A DNA stretch of 64,000 nucleotides, from positions 3,953,501 to 4,017,500 of the forward strand of contig NZ_CP108109.1 of the NCBI RefSeq assembly GCF_036199905.1, given 5' to 3'. This document shows positions 7,695 through 15,435 of the stretch, one piece after another. How positions within the stretch are numbered: the first letter of the stretch is position 1; each line of letters begins with the position of its first letter. The notes under the pieces are model-generated. The model saw only the letters and a program-made list of their open reading frames with translations. It searched no databases and was not told the DNA's origin. This DNA comes from Streptomyces sp. NBC_00223 (lineage in GTDB: Bacteria; Actinomycetota; Actinomycetes; Streptomycetales; Streptomycetaceae). A program made the position numbers and the translations under genes.

Positions 7695-8149
7695 ATCCCC
7701 TCCCCCACCAACCACGACCGACCACCAAGATCCCCCGAACGTGATCGGAGGCTACTCGCTCAGCAATCCACCCCGCCCACCCGCGTCCTCGTCAAAGGTG
7801 GGATACGCGCGCCCAGGGTGATGCACCCGGAACGCGAAACGGGCGCCCCGAAGGTGGGGCCACCAATTCCAACCAGCCAAGACGCTGAGCCGCACGAAGG
7901 CTGTGTCATTTGAACCCCCGATGACATCACCCTCACAACGGCCCCCAAGAGGACCACCTAGTAGCGGGGGCAGGCGCGATGACCTGCCAGATGGCTCCTT
8001 GTATGCCTTCCATGGAGCCACCTGGCCCGTACATGGCCCGTGCACTACTACGCCTGCTCAGCCACGCCCTCATATGCCCTCTCTGGGCCCGCCCCATCTT
8101 CGGACTCGCTCACCAGGAAAATGCACGCGAGAGCGAGGGTGGGATCTGC
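7695..8149. repeat. Decayed att-like repeat (copy D) of the tRNA-Ser 3' region
   Basis: Positions about 7787-7950 align, with many substitutions, to 10064-10223 and to the tRNA-Ser 3' end. Shared blocks include GTGGGATACG (7798), the remains of the ACGGGTGCCCC hairpin (about 7838-7862), CAGCCAAGACGCTGAG (7874-7889) and a T-arm-like stretch GGCTGTGTCATTTGAACCC. Like the other remnants, and unlike the tRNA, it continues CAAGAGG. I read it as the oldest attachment-site scar of the array. The rest, 7951-8149, has no gene; CTGGCCCGTACATGGCCCGT at about 8022 resembles the left flank of the copy at 10 kb. Confidence 0.65.
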
Positions 8150-8737
8150 TTATAGAATGCGCGCAGCGGACTGTTCTCCATCAAGAACTTGGTGAATGCG
8201 CTTGGCAAGCATGTCAGTGATATCCGGAAGACGCGGAATGCCGTGGCCGTTCGGGTCGATGTGCACCCACACAACGACCGTGCCGATCCGGATCGTGATT
8301 GTGGCCCCGCAAGTTTCGCAGGGCGTTCCCCGGAATGCGTCATCCGCTCCCGCAACGGAGACTGACCGCACCTGCCGGTCGAGCCACTGTGATTTATCGT
8401 GGGCGTAGCGAGTGATGGCAGCGGGAACGCTCTGGAAGGACTCGGCGCGGAACCCAACAAACCCTGCAAGGTCGGGTGCCGAATACCCCCGACCCGCAGT
8501 GGCCACGCTGCCGTCGAACTGCCCACCATCATCCCTCGCGCCCAGAGCCTTCCACTTCCCGGGCAGGTCGCCCGGCCCCGGAAGAACAGAGACGAGCTGA
8601 TGTCTCGTCAGTACACTGATCCGATGAGACGCTGGTGACGCGCTACGGCTGTGACGATCGCCGGCAGAGCCGCCGCCACAGCCCACCAGGCACACGATGC
8701 CTGCTAACGCCCACATACACCCGGTTGCCCACCTCAT
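8150..8737 (-). CDS. Lipoprotein, unknown function
   Basis: 195 residues; MRWATGCMWALAGIVCLVGC ends in a good lipobox (LVGC, Cys about residue 20). The mature protein contains LTRHQLVSVLPGPGDLPGKW, a pattern seen in short actinobacterial sensor-like lipoproteins, and a CETCGATITI segment with two cysteines near residue 140. GGGAGGG lies upstream of ATG. It sits inside the oldest element remnant between two att-like scars, so it is probably horizontally acquired. Function unknown. Confidence 0.75.
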   Translation of the reverse strand: MRWATGCMWALAGIVCLVGCGGGSAGDRHSRSASPASHRISVLTRHQLVSVLPGPGDLPGKWKALGARDDGGQFDGSVATAGRGYSAPDLAGFVGFRAESFQSVPAAITRYAHDKSQWLDRQVRSVSVAGADDAFRGTPCETCGATITIRIGTVVVWVHIDPNGHGIPRLPDITDMLAKRIHQVLDGEQSAARIL

Positions 8738-9020
8738 CCGCTGTGTCCCTCCCGCTCAGACGACGCCGAAGTCAGTGCACCGAGCATAGCTTCCTGGACC
8801 CCCAGATCAGGATCGAGAAAACCGCCTACTCGGCCAGCGGTAGCACGTACTCTGTACGAGTCGTCAGTTGAGACTAAGGGCAGGGGCTTGGGGTTCGATT
8901 CCCCTTGTACTCCTCCTCGAGCTCGCTCTGGTCGCGTTGGCAGTACGGTCCACCGAACTGACCCTAGAAGATTTCAAGTCAGAACGTGGGAACAAGTCGC
9001 GCGGGCGGAAGGAGCACTCA
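8738..9020. other. Leader of the 30-aa peptide gene with tRNA-like fragments
   Basis: This region contains AGCGGTAGCACG (about 8838-8849), a D-arm-like string, and GGGGTTCGATTCCCC (about 8890-8904), a T-arm-like hairpin followed by TTGTACTCC. No matching 5' acceptor strand or good anticodon arm can be found, so it is not a functional tRNA as written. It may be a degraded tRNA, an attachment scar or coincidence. ACTCG and CGAGT at about 8827-8862 could pair in an RNA. Confidence 0.3.
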
Positions 9021-9113
9021 ATGAGTAAAAGGCGGAAGGCAACGGTCATCACATCAAAGGTGGTCGGGGCGGTCGCAGAGGGTGTTATAGCTGGGCTGCT
9101 GCTTCCTGCCTGA
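9021..9113 (+). CDS. 30-aa basic/hydrophobic membrane peptide
   Basis: Thirty residues: a basic N-terminus (MSKRRKATVITSK) followed by a hydrophobic stretch (VVGAVAEGVIAGLLLP) long enough for a short transmembrane helix. A near-perfect GGAAGGAG lies 6 nt upstream of ATG and an intrinsic terminator starts 10 nt after the stop, so this looks like a complete monocistronic small gene. A longer upstream frame (from about 8868) exists but lacks a ribosome site. Size and charge pattern resemble type I toxin-like or other small membrane peptides; no family is recognised. Confidence 0.55.
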   Translation: MSKRRKATVITSKVVGAVAEGVIAGLLLPA

Positions 9114-9123
9114 GCTGACGAAC

Positions 9124-9162
9124 ACAGGTCCCGAGTCTTATCGACTCGGACCTGTTGCTTTA
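9124..9162 (+). terminator. Intrinsic terminator after the 30-aa peptide gene
   Basis: The stem ACAGGTCC(C)GAGTC / GACTCGGACCTGT has one bulged C and a 5-nt loop, followed by a T-rich TTGCTTT. It is the most canonical rho-independent terminator in this part of the window. Confidence 0.8.
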
Positions 9163-9315
9163 CAGCGGCCCCACCCTCCTGCTTCGTCACGACGAACGTG
9201 CGGACGCCGACGGATTGGGCCGTCTTGGAGCCCGAGCACCACCGCAGAAGGAATCTTCTTGATCGCTGCTGTGGGCTGTCGTGGTTTTGTCTCGCCTTTG
9301 TCAGTCAGAGTCCGT

Positions 9316-9866
9316 TCAAATGTCGTGGCCCCGGAGTGCGTCCACGATTGCGCTCATGGTGTCAACCACCGTGATGGCCTCTGCCTCTGCGAGACGTTCG
9401 GCCTTTCCGGGCTTGTTGGCGTAGCCGATGGTGGGGATGCCGGCGGCGTGGCCTGCTTCTACGTCGCGTACGGCGTCGCCGATGAAGACGCACTCCGCCG
9501 GGGTGACTCCGATGGCGGTCATCGCGTCCAGAAACAGGCGCGGGTTCGGCTTCATGGATGCGGGTCGCCCTCGCGTCGGCCGAAGACACCGGCGACCAGG
9601 CCGGTGAGGTCGTGCGCGGCGAGGTAAGCCGTGATGGCGGCACCGGAGTTGTTGCTGACCACCCATACCGAGCGGCCCGAGTCGACGCACGCGCGAAGGA
9701 GTGCTTCCGCGCCCGTGGTCGGTCGTGCGCCGGCGACGGCCTTCTCCTCCAGCGCGCTCAGCGTCTGGTCCGCCACCTTGGTGAGGTCCGGCCGGGTGTC
9801 GGCGATGTGCCGCAGGAGGGCGAGTGGGGCAGTCTCGGCGGCCCAGTCGGCCGGCACTTCCCCGTC
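9316..9866 (-). pseudogene. HAD-family phosphatase pseudogene (duplicate of 12127-13020)
   Basis: The DNA is closely similar to about 12350-12870. It retains LRHIADTRPDL, EEKAVAGARPTTGAEALLRA, VSNNSGAAIT and FIGDAVRDVEAGHA (HAD motifs II-IV region), but the motif I DFDGP segment is missing upstream of DGEVPADW, and a single-base deletion at about 9557-9561 separates the GRREGDP half from the MKPNPR half. It ends LRGHDI at 9316, probably the native C-terminus of this family. Its position directly left of an att scar matches that of the intact copy at 13 kb. Confidence 0.75.
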
Positions 9867-10063
9867 ACGTCGTAACGCGGCGTCGAGATGTGGCCTCAAC
9901 CCCACCGACCGCTCAGTGGGCTCAGTACGAAGGAGCCGGACCCCCGCCCGGGTCACGATCAGCCCTTCGGCCCTCGGCAACTCCAGTGCACAGTCCACCC
10001 TGCCGCGGGAGACGACGGAGCGTAGTCGCCGGATCTGGCCCGTGCATGGCCCGTACGCACTGG

Positions 10064-10223
10064 TCAGAGGTGGGATACGGGCGATCCAGGGTGAGACAAC
10101 AGGAACGCGGAACGGGTGCCCCCGAGGTGGGGGCACCCGTTCTGATCAGCCAAGACGCTGAGCTGCGCGGAGGCTGTGGGATTTGAACCCACGGTGACAT
10201 CGCTGCCACGACGGTTTTCAAGA
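10064..10223. repeat. att copy C: 57-bp perfect repeat of tRNA-Ser 3' end, with flank
   Basis: Positions 10167-10223 are identical to 31406-31462, covering the tRNA-Ser sequence from one base beyond its 3' end to the anticodon loop, then diverge (CAAGAGGG here, CAAGACCG in the tRNA). The left flank (10064-10166) contains a perfect hairpin (ACGGGTGCCCCC at 10112-10123, complement at 10129-10140), and CGCACTGGTC (10054), also found downstream of the integrase at 31 kb. These are the properties of an attachment site left by integration into the tRNA gene. Confidence 0.85.
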
Positions 10224-10579
10224 GGGTGCTGCTGCGCAACGGAGAACCGCCTCCGACCTGCGAAAGCTCGCCTGCTGAGCGACCAAGCGCCTGGGGCTTG
10301 GCCAGAGGTTGGCCGCGCTTACCCTTCCGCCACGGTCTCCACGCTTTCGAGGTCCGTGGGAAAAAGCTCCAGTGTAAGCAAGGCGCGAAGGTGGGCCCCT
10401 GGGCCGACTCCGCCTTCTCACTTCTGTTGACCGGTTCGACAGTGGCCATCTATGTTACCGGCAAGTATGCACATTACCTACCGCTACAGACTAGTACGAT
10501 ACTGTGATCTTAGGCCGTACGCCGGTACTGGTCTCGATAGGGTGACATTTACCGAACGGGTAAATGTAGTCCGGGGGCG
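10224..10579. promoter_or_regulatory. Upstream region of the toxin-antitoxin pair
   Basis: 10224-10420 shows no gene. A good promoter follows: TTGACC (10427-10432), an 18-bp spacer, TATGTT (10451-10456). Closer to the toxin gene lies a perfect 9-bp inverted repeat, ACATTTACC (10545-10553) and GGTAAATGT (10559-10567), spaced by 5 nt, ending 12 bp before the toxin start. It is the probable operator bound by the downstream antitoxin. Base composition is much lower in GC than the host DNA from here to about 12.3 kb. Confidence 0.6.
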
Positions 10580-10918
10580 GTGGGTACACTGGACGTGTGG
10601 TACGGGGATCGAAAGCTCGGCAAAATCTGCGAGTCCGACAGAGACATGCGTCGGACCTACGGTGCTCTCCTTGCCCGCAAGATCGGCCAACGCCTGGCGG
10701 CTCTGCGCGCGGCCGAATCGCTCGAAGACATGCGTCCGCCAGCGCTAGGACGATGCCACCCGCTCACTGGCGACTACGACGGCTGCTTCTCTCTACACCT
10801 GGACGCCAACTGGAGAATGATCTTTTCGCCTGTGGAGTACGAGGAAGATGAGCAAGGTGGTCTCAATTGGTCAAGTGTGACATCTGTGACCATTGAAGCC
10901 ATTGAGGACTATCACTAG
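10580..10918 (+). CDS. HigB/RelE-type toxin (plasmid-maintenance killer)
   Basis: 112 residues with the RelE/HigB fold pattern: an N-terminal strand (LDVWYGDRKLGKICES), the helices DMRRTYGALLARKIGQRLAA, RPPALGRCHPLTGDYDGCFS, LHLDANWRMIFSP and a C-terminal strand ending in TIEAIEDYH. HigB toxins are ribosome-dependent mRNA interferases. The toxin-before-antitoxin order is the higBA hallmark; the antitoxin begins 31 bp after the stop. The GTG start follows GGGGGCG; a GTG five codons later is possible. GC is distinctly lower than in neighbours, pointing to transfer. Confidence 0.82.
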   Translation: MGTLDVWYGDRKLGKICESDRDMRRTYGALLARKIGQRLAALRAAESLEDMRPPALGRCHPLTGDYDGCFSLHLDANWRMIFSPVEYEEDEQGGLNWSSVTSVTIEAIEDYH

Positions 10919-10949
10919 CGCGCAGTACATCGGACTGGGGGTAACGCAA

Positions 10950-12071
10950 ATGATTAACAGCGATGTCCGTGAACTGTACGCTGCTGGCGAGCCGGACTAC
11001 GCAGTACCGCCGGGCGCCACCATCTTGGAGTTCCTAGAAGACTCCAGCATGACTCAGCGCGAATTTGCTGTTCGGGCTGACATCAGCACAAAACATTTGA
11101 ATCAGCTTACCAAGGGGCTAGTGTCCCTATCGCCCGATGTAGCTGAAAAGCTTGAAAAGGTAACGGGAATTCGATCCCGCTTTTGGAATCGCCTTGAAGC
11201 GGATTACCAGTCAACCAGGCAACGCTTGCAGAAAACTCGCGATGCAACCATTTACGACAAATGGTGCAAATCTCTGCCGCTGAGAGAGCTACTCAAGCGA
11301 GACCAACTTCCGGAAGAGCCATCTGACAAGGCGTCCCGCTGGGAACAGTTGTTGGCTTTCTTTGGTGTCTCCAGCATCGAAGCGTGGGTTGACTTGTACG
11401 AGAAGCCAGCAGCCGCCTTCCGGCAGACAAAAGCATTTGAAGCCAAGGTTGGAGCTGTGGCAGCTTGGCTCAGACTGGGCGAACTTGCCGCGCAAGCCAT
11501 TCCCTGTGAACCGTTCAACAGAGCCGGCCTTAATGCCGAAATTCCCAAGCTACGGTCGCTAACCGTACTTCCTCCTGAGGATTTCGGGCCCGAACTAGTG
11601 AAAACTTGTGCCCGGCACGGTGTAGCTGTGGTTTTCGTCAAGGAAATTACAGGTAGCAGGGCTTGTGGCGCAACGCGATGGACGTCTCCCAGTAAGGCCA
11701 TTGTACAACTCAGTCTTAGATATAAGAGTGACGACCAATTTTGGTTCACGTTCTTCCATGAGTTGGGGCACGTTCTTCTGCACGGGAAGCAGGACGTGCT
11801 TGTGGAAGCAGAGCGGGAGGCGAACCCTGATGAGCCTCAAGAGGTCGAAGCGAATGATTTCGCACGGGATATCCTGATTCCACCTCAATATGCACAGCGT
11901 TTGACATCTCTGCGATCGATTCCAAGCGTGCGCACTTTCGCTCGTGAAATTGGTATCGCCCCAGGAATTGTTGTGGGCCGACTGCACCACGAGAAGAAGT
12001 GGCCGCATAAGAACGGAAACGGCCTTAAGAGGAGATTTGAAATCGTGGAAGATTTCAAAGAGCAAGGATAA
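10950..12071 (+). CDS. HigA-type antitoxin fused to ImmA/IrrE metallopeptidase domain
   Basis: 373 residues from ATG at 10950, preceded by GGGGG. Residues about 20-75 form the HigA XRE helix-turn-helix (PPGATILEFLEDSSMTQREF, then ADISTKHLNQLTKG). The C-terminal half carries an ImmA/IrrE zinc-peptidase motif, FFHELGHVLLHG with HELGH at about 270-274, and a downstream ANDFARDILIP, the usual third-ligand region. Such two-domain HigA proteins are known among HigBA-type modules; the peptidase may control antitoxin or repressor turnover. The upstream ATG at 10893 overlaps the toxin gene and has no ribosome site. Confidence 0.85.
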   Translation: MINSDVRELYAAGEPDYAVPPGATILEFLEDSSMTQREFAVRADISTKHLNQLTKGLVSLSPDVAEKLEKVTGIRSRFWNRLEADYQSTRQRLQKTRDATIYDKWCKSLPLRELLKRDQLPEEPSDKASRWEQLLAFFGVSSIEAWVDLYEKPAAAFRQTKAFEAKVGAVAAWLRLGELAAQAIPCEPFNRAGLNAEIPKLRSLTVLPPEDFGPELVKTCARHGVAVVFVKEITGSRACGATRWTSPSKAIVQLSLRYKSDDQFWFTFFHELGHVLLHGKQDVLVEAEREANPDEPQEVEANDFARDILIPPQYAQRLTSLRSIPSVRTFAREIGIAPGIVVGRLHHEKKWPHKNGNGLKRRFEIVEDFKEQG

Positions 12072-12093
12072 CTTATCTTTCACAACACGTTAA

Positions 12094-12120
12094 ATTTGAC
12101 TACTTGGACTAGAGTCAAAT
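12094..12120. terminator. Short inverted repeat after the antitoxin gene
   Basis: ATTTGACT (12094-12101) and AGTCAAAT (12113-12120) form a perfect 8-bp arm pair 23 bp after the antitoxin stop. It is AT-rich, unlike normal Streptomyces terminators, and could instead be a protein-binding site. Confidence 0.35.
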
Positions 12121-12126
12121 CACTGG

Positions 12127-13020
12127 CTATCGCGCCGATGATGCAAGACCCGGAAATTCTTTCCACTTCCTGTGTCGTAGCGGGGTTCTATCGGTTGCGT
12201 CGAAACGCTCTGAAGCCCAAGCTCGGGAGAGGCTGTCCACACCTTCCAGCGAATTGCCGGCACCCTGCCACACATTGGACGTAAAATGGTTTACGAGATT
12301 TCCGTCAATTATGGTTAGAGACCGCTCGTTGTCACCCCGAAGAGCGGTCGCGATTGAGCTCAGCACGTCGACCACCGTAACGGCGCCCGCCGCCGCCAGG
12401 CGTTCGGCTTTGCCGGGTTTGTTGGCGTAGCCGATGGTGGGGACGCTGGCGGCGTGGCCTGCTTCTACGTCGCGTGCGGCGTCGCCGATGAAGAGGCATT
12501 CCGCCGGGGTGGCCCCGGCCGCGGTCATCGCGTCCAGGAGTAGGCGCGGGTTCGGCTTCATGGACGTGGGGTCGCCTTCGCGGCGGCCGAAGACTCCGGC
12601 GACCAGGCCGGTGAGGTCGTGCGCGGTGAGGTAGGCGGTGATGGCGGCGCCGGAGTTGTTGCTGACCATCCACACCGAGCGGCCCGAGTCGACGCACGCG
12701 CGAAGGAGTGCTTCCGCGCCCGTGGTCGGTCGTGCGCCGGCGACGGCCTTTTCTTCCAGCGCGCTCAGCGCTTGGTCGGCCGCCGCGGTGAGGTCCGGGC
12801 GCACGTCGGCGATGTGTCGCAGGAGGGCGAGTGGGTCGGTCTCGGCGGCCCAGTCGGCCGGCACGTCCCCATCGGCTTCCGCCACCGCGCGGGCCAAGCC
12901 GCGGGCGACTTCCCGGGCGGGGAAGCTGGCGAAGACGGAGCACACCGGCCCGTCGAAGTCGAGCAGGACGTGCTTGACCGGCCGCAGTACGTCGGCGAGC
13001 TGCTTCCCGGCGGCGCTCAT
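12127..13020 (-). CDS. HAD-family hydrolase (phosphatase-like)
   Basis: 297 residues. Motif I is HVLLDFDGPVCSVF (nucleophile and acid aspartates), motif II VSNNSGAA, motif III/IV KPNPRLLLDA and FIGDAARDVEAGHA, with a helical cap between. This is a soluble HAD phosphatase of unknown substrate. The last 70 residues or so (after ATALRGDN) are not HAD-like; the duplicate at 9.3 kb stops just at this point, so this copy has probably lost its stop codon and reads into element DNA of lower GC. The start ATG overlaps the stop of the truncated regulator gene upstream, so the two were cotranscribed. Confidence 0.8.
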   Translation of the reverse strand: MSAAGKQLADVLRPVKHVLLDFDGPVCSVFASFPAREVARGLARAVAEADGDVPADWAAETDPLALLRHIADVRPDLTAAADQALSALEEKAVAGARPTTGAEALLRACVDSGRSVWMVSNNSGAAITAYLTAHDLTGLVAGVFGRREGDPTSMKPNPRLLLDAMTAAGATPAECLFIGDAARDVEAGHAASVPTIGYANKPGKAERLAAAGAVTVVDVLSSIATALRGDNERSLTIIDGNLVNHFTSNVWQGAGNSLEGVDSLSRAWASERFDATDRTPLRHRKWKEFPGLASSAR

Positions 13021-13604
13021 GCCTCACGCTCCTTCGCCACGGTGGACCACACGCTGTCGAACCACATCTGTGCCTGCTGCACGTACTGAGAACCGAGCGA
13101 GGCATCGTCCGGGCCCGCCGTGTGGTGGAAGAGGGTCGTGTCCTTCCCCGTCACGTCGTAGAACGTGTACGGCTCGCCCTTGACCGTCAGCGTCCGTTGC
13201 CGCAGCGGGTAGAACCCGAAGAACGCCTCCGCGCGGTTGATGACGTAGAGCTTGAACATGCTCGATGCCTGGTAGACGCGTACCTGCACGCTCGCGGACT
13301 GCACGAGCCCGTACTCGGCGAGGACTTCCACGGAGTGCTTGATGCCGGCCGCGTTGGTCACCCCGATGTCCCGGGCCCGCTCCCGCAGCGTTTCGTCGTC
13401 CCGCAGGCCGTCAACGAGCACCGGCACCGTCATGGGCGCGGAAGTGTCCGGGAGCAACAGCCGTACGGCGATCGACTCGGGCGCCAGTCGGCCGGACCGG
13501 ATCTTGTCCAGCGGCTCCTGGAGAGCGCCGTTCAACGTCTCACTTGAGAAGCCCGCGAAGTCGATGGTGACCTGCGGCTGAGCGTGAGGCAGCCGGAACG
13601 CGGG
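13017..13604 (-). pseudogene. Transcriptional-regulator C-terminal fragment, truncated at att site
   Basis: The frame reads FRLPHAQPQVTIDFAGFSSE onward through VRLLLPDTSAPM, IGVTNAAGIKHSVEVLAEYG, YVINRAEAFFGFYPLRQRTL, FYDVTGKDTTLFHHTAGPDD to WFDSVWSTVAKEREA. It resembles the C-terminal half of Streptomyces regulators often encoded just upstream of HAD phosphatases. The DNA-binding N-terminus is missing: upstream of about 13605 the frame enters the att hairpin and tRNA-derived repeat, whose translation is meaningless. The gene was evidently cut by recombination at the attachment site. Confidence 0.65.
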
Positions 13605-13716
13605 ACGGGTGCCCCGGGCTCCGGGGCACCCGTTCTGACCAGCTACTTCGCTGACATGCGCGGAGAGCTGTGGGATTTGAACCCACGGTGACATCACTGC
13701 CACGCCGGTTTCAAGA
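13605..13716. repeat. att copy B: diverged tRNA-Ser-derived attachment site
   Basis: A perfect hairpin (ACGGGTGCCCCGG 13605-13617, complement 13621-13633) is followed at 13660-13716 by a sequence matching the tRNA-Ser 3' portion with several changes, notably GGAGAGCTG for GGAGGCTG, CATCACTG for CATCGCTG and CGCCGGTTTC for CGACGGTTTTC. It continues CAAGAGGAC like the other scars. It marks the left boundary of the most complete integrative element. Confidence 0.75.
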
Positions 13717-13726
13717 GGACGATGCT

Positions 13727-14311
13727 CTAACTCGGATCACGAGTCGGTGGCAGCAGCAGGTCGCGGTCCGGGTGGGCCTCGCCCGTGACGGAGCCCGAGA
13801 CGCCCAGGTCGACGCGGGCGGTTTCGTGGAAAGCGTTGATCGCCGCGAAGACCGCGCGGTTGCGGGCGCGCCAGTCGTCCAGAGTGCCGACCGTCTTCCC
13901 TGTGGCTTGCCAGTCGACCTCCAGGGTGGTGACGTTGAGAGCGTGCGCCGCCTCGACCACCTCGTCGCCAGCCAAGAGCATGATGCGTTCGAAGGCGCGA
14001 CCGCGGAGGTGAGTCGCCTCGGAGAGATCCGCGCGCTGGCGCGATTCGGGATCATCGCTGAGGCGGATGCCCTCGCGGTGCTCGTACAGCTCGACAGCGA
14101 GGTAGACGGCGGCGCGGACGCGGTCGATGTAGTTCTCGTACGATTCGAGCTTCTTGGTGTCCCAGCGGGTCAGCAGCTCGCGGCGGATGCGCTGGCGTTC
14201 GGTCCAGTAGTTGGTGGCATACGTCGTGAGGGCACCCAAGAGGACGGCGACGATGGTCAGCAACTGCTCGTGCGTGTCCAAGCCCAGCCCACCCACCAGC
14301 TCAGGAGTCAT
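13727..14311 (-). CDS. Membrane-anchored protein, unknown function
   Basis: 194 residues with one N-terminal transmembrane helix (LLTIVAVLLGALTTYATNYW, about 17-36) followed by a charged helical cytoplasmic region with WDTKKLESYENYIDRVRAAV and a second helical half (RAFERIMLLAGDEVVEAAHA). The layout is that of small actinobacterial membrane proteins often near mobile elements; no catalytic motif. Its last codons abut att copy B at 13.72 kb, so the C-terminus may have been modified by the integration. Confidence 0.7.
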   Translation of the reverse strand: MTPELVGGLGLDTHEQLLTIVAVLLGALTTYATNYWTERQRIRRELLTRWDTKKLESYENYIDRVRAAVYLAVELYEHREGIRLSDDPESRQRADLSEATHLRGRAFERIMLLAGDEVVEAAHALNVTTLEVDWQATGKTVGTLDDWRARNRAVFAAINAFHETARVDLGVSGSVTGEAHPDRDLLLPPTRDPS

Positions 14312-14448
14312 AAAGACGTCTTGAGGATTTTAGGAGCCGGGAGCAGAGGGGGTGGGTGGTTCTCGGGGTTCCGGCCACGGGTGTCTGGGATGCCAAGGGT
14401 GACCGCCCGTAGTGTGGGAGACCTGGCAGCGTGCGGAGGAGCAAACGG

Positions 14449-15372
14449 ATGAGCAACCCCACCTCGGAGGCCCTGGTCACCCTTGGCCGCTGGTACGTGC
14501 GCAACGCGCCGGGCACGTTCGGGAAGGCGCCCCTGGCCGGCCGCTGGCTCAACCCGCAGCTGCGGGACGAGCCACGCAAGCGGGTCACAGAGACCGCGAG
14601 CGGCGCACGCTTCGCCGTCGACACACAAGACCTCATCCAGCGCTACCTGTACCTCTTCGGCACGTGGGAACCGCGGATGACGCAGTGGCTCCAACGAAGG
14701 CTCCGCCCCGGCGACACGTTCATCGACGTCGGTGCGAACGTCGGTTACTTCAGCGTGCTGGCGTCGCAACTCGTCGGCCCGACCGGGCACGTCGTCGCTG
14801 TAGAGGCGTCGCGGCCGTTCCTTGACCAGGTGGAGCAGAACGCACGGCTGAACGGCTGCACGAACATCCGCGCCGCGCACACCGCCGTCTCCGACAAGCA
14901 GCAGACGCTGACCTTCATACTGGCCAGCTCCGCGAACATGGGCGCGAACAGCATCGTGCCGTACGACGGTCCGGCAGAGGCCGTGTTCGACATCGAGGCA
15001 TACCCGCTGCCCGAGGTGCTGAACGACGAGGAGATCGCACGGGCGAGGGTGATCAAGATCGACGTGGAAGGCGCGGAGGGCAGCGTCGTACGAGGCATGG
15101 CGCCCATGCTCGAACGGCTACGACCGGACGCCGAGGTCACGGTCGAGGTGACTCCGGAACGGATGGAACAGCTCGGCGACTCGGTGGACGAGCTGCTCGA
15201 CATCATGCGAGGGGCCGGCTTCCATGTGTACCGGCTCGCCAACGAGTACGCGGCGGCGAACTATCCGCGTGCGTTGCGCGGAGCGTCCGCTGTGCCGGTC
15301 CGGTGGCGAGGGCCGGTAACAGGAGAGAGCGATCTCGTCTTCTCACGAGTCGACGCGGAGACGCTTCCCTGA
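14449..15372 (+). CDS. FkbM-family SAM-dependent methyltransferase
   Basis: 307 residues. The SAM-binding motif I is FIDVGANVGYFSVLASQLVG (about 91-110), followed by HVVAVEASRPFLDQVEQNAR, the acidic motif II, and VIKIDVEGAEGSVVRGM, the FkbM signature. FkbM enzymes O-methylate sugars or polyketide hydroxyls. GGAGGA lies 8 nt before ATG. It is probable cargo of the integrative element; together with the GT2 gene at 21.3 kb it hints at surface-glycan or metabolite modification, though the two genes are not adjacent. Confidence 0.88.
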   Translation: MSNPTSEALVTLGRWYVRNAPGTFGKAPLAGRWLNPQLRDEPRKRVTETASGARFAVDTQDLIQRYLYLFGTWEPRMTQWLQRRLRPGDTFIDVGANVGYFSVLASQLVGPTGHVVAVEASRPFLDQVEQNARLNGCTNIRAAHTAVSDKQQTLTFILASSANMGANSIVPYDGPAEAVFDIEAYPLPEVLNDEEIARARVIKIDVEGAEGSVVRGMAPMLERLRPDAEVTVEVTPERMEQLGDSVDELLDIMRGAGFHVYRLANEYAAANYPRALRGASAVPVRWRGPVTGESDLVFSRVDAETLP

Positions 15373-15435
15373 CGCGACGAGGGACAGTCGGAACCCTTTG
15401 CTGACGCGTCGGGTCGGGTCGGTTCCGCGCTGCCC

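Noticed and set aside
8864..9190. Minus-strand 108-aa frame opposite the 30-aa peptide
   Set aside because: Crosses the terminator and has no ribosome site; Ser/Ala-rich antisense shadow.
13605..13703. N-terminal 33 residues of the minus-strand frame 13017-13703 as part of a real protein
   Set aside because: The DNA is the att hairpin and tRNA-derived repeat; its translation is accidental, so the fragment is annotated from 13604 down.
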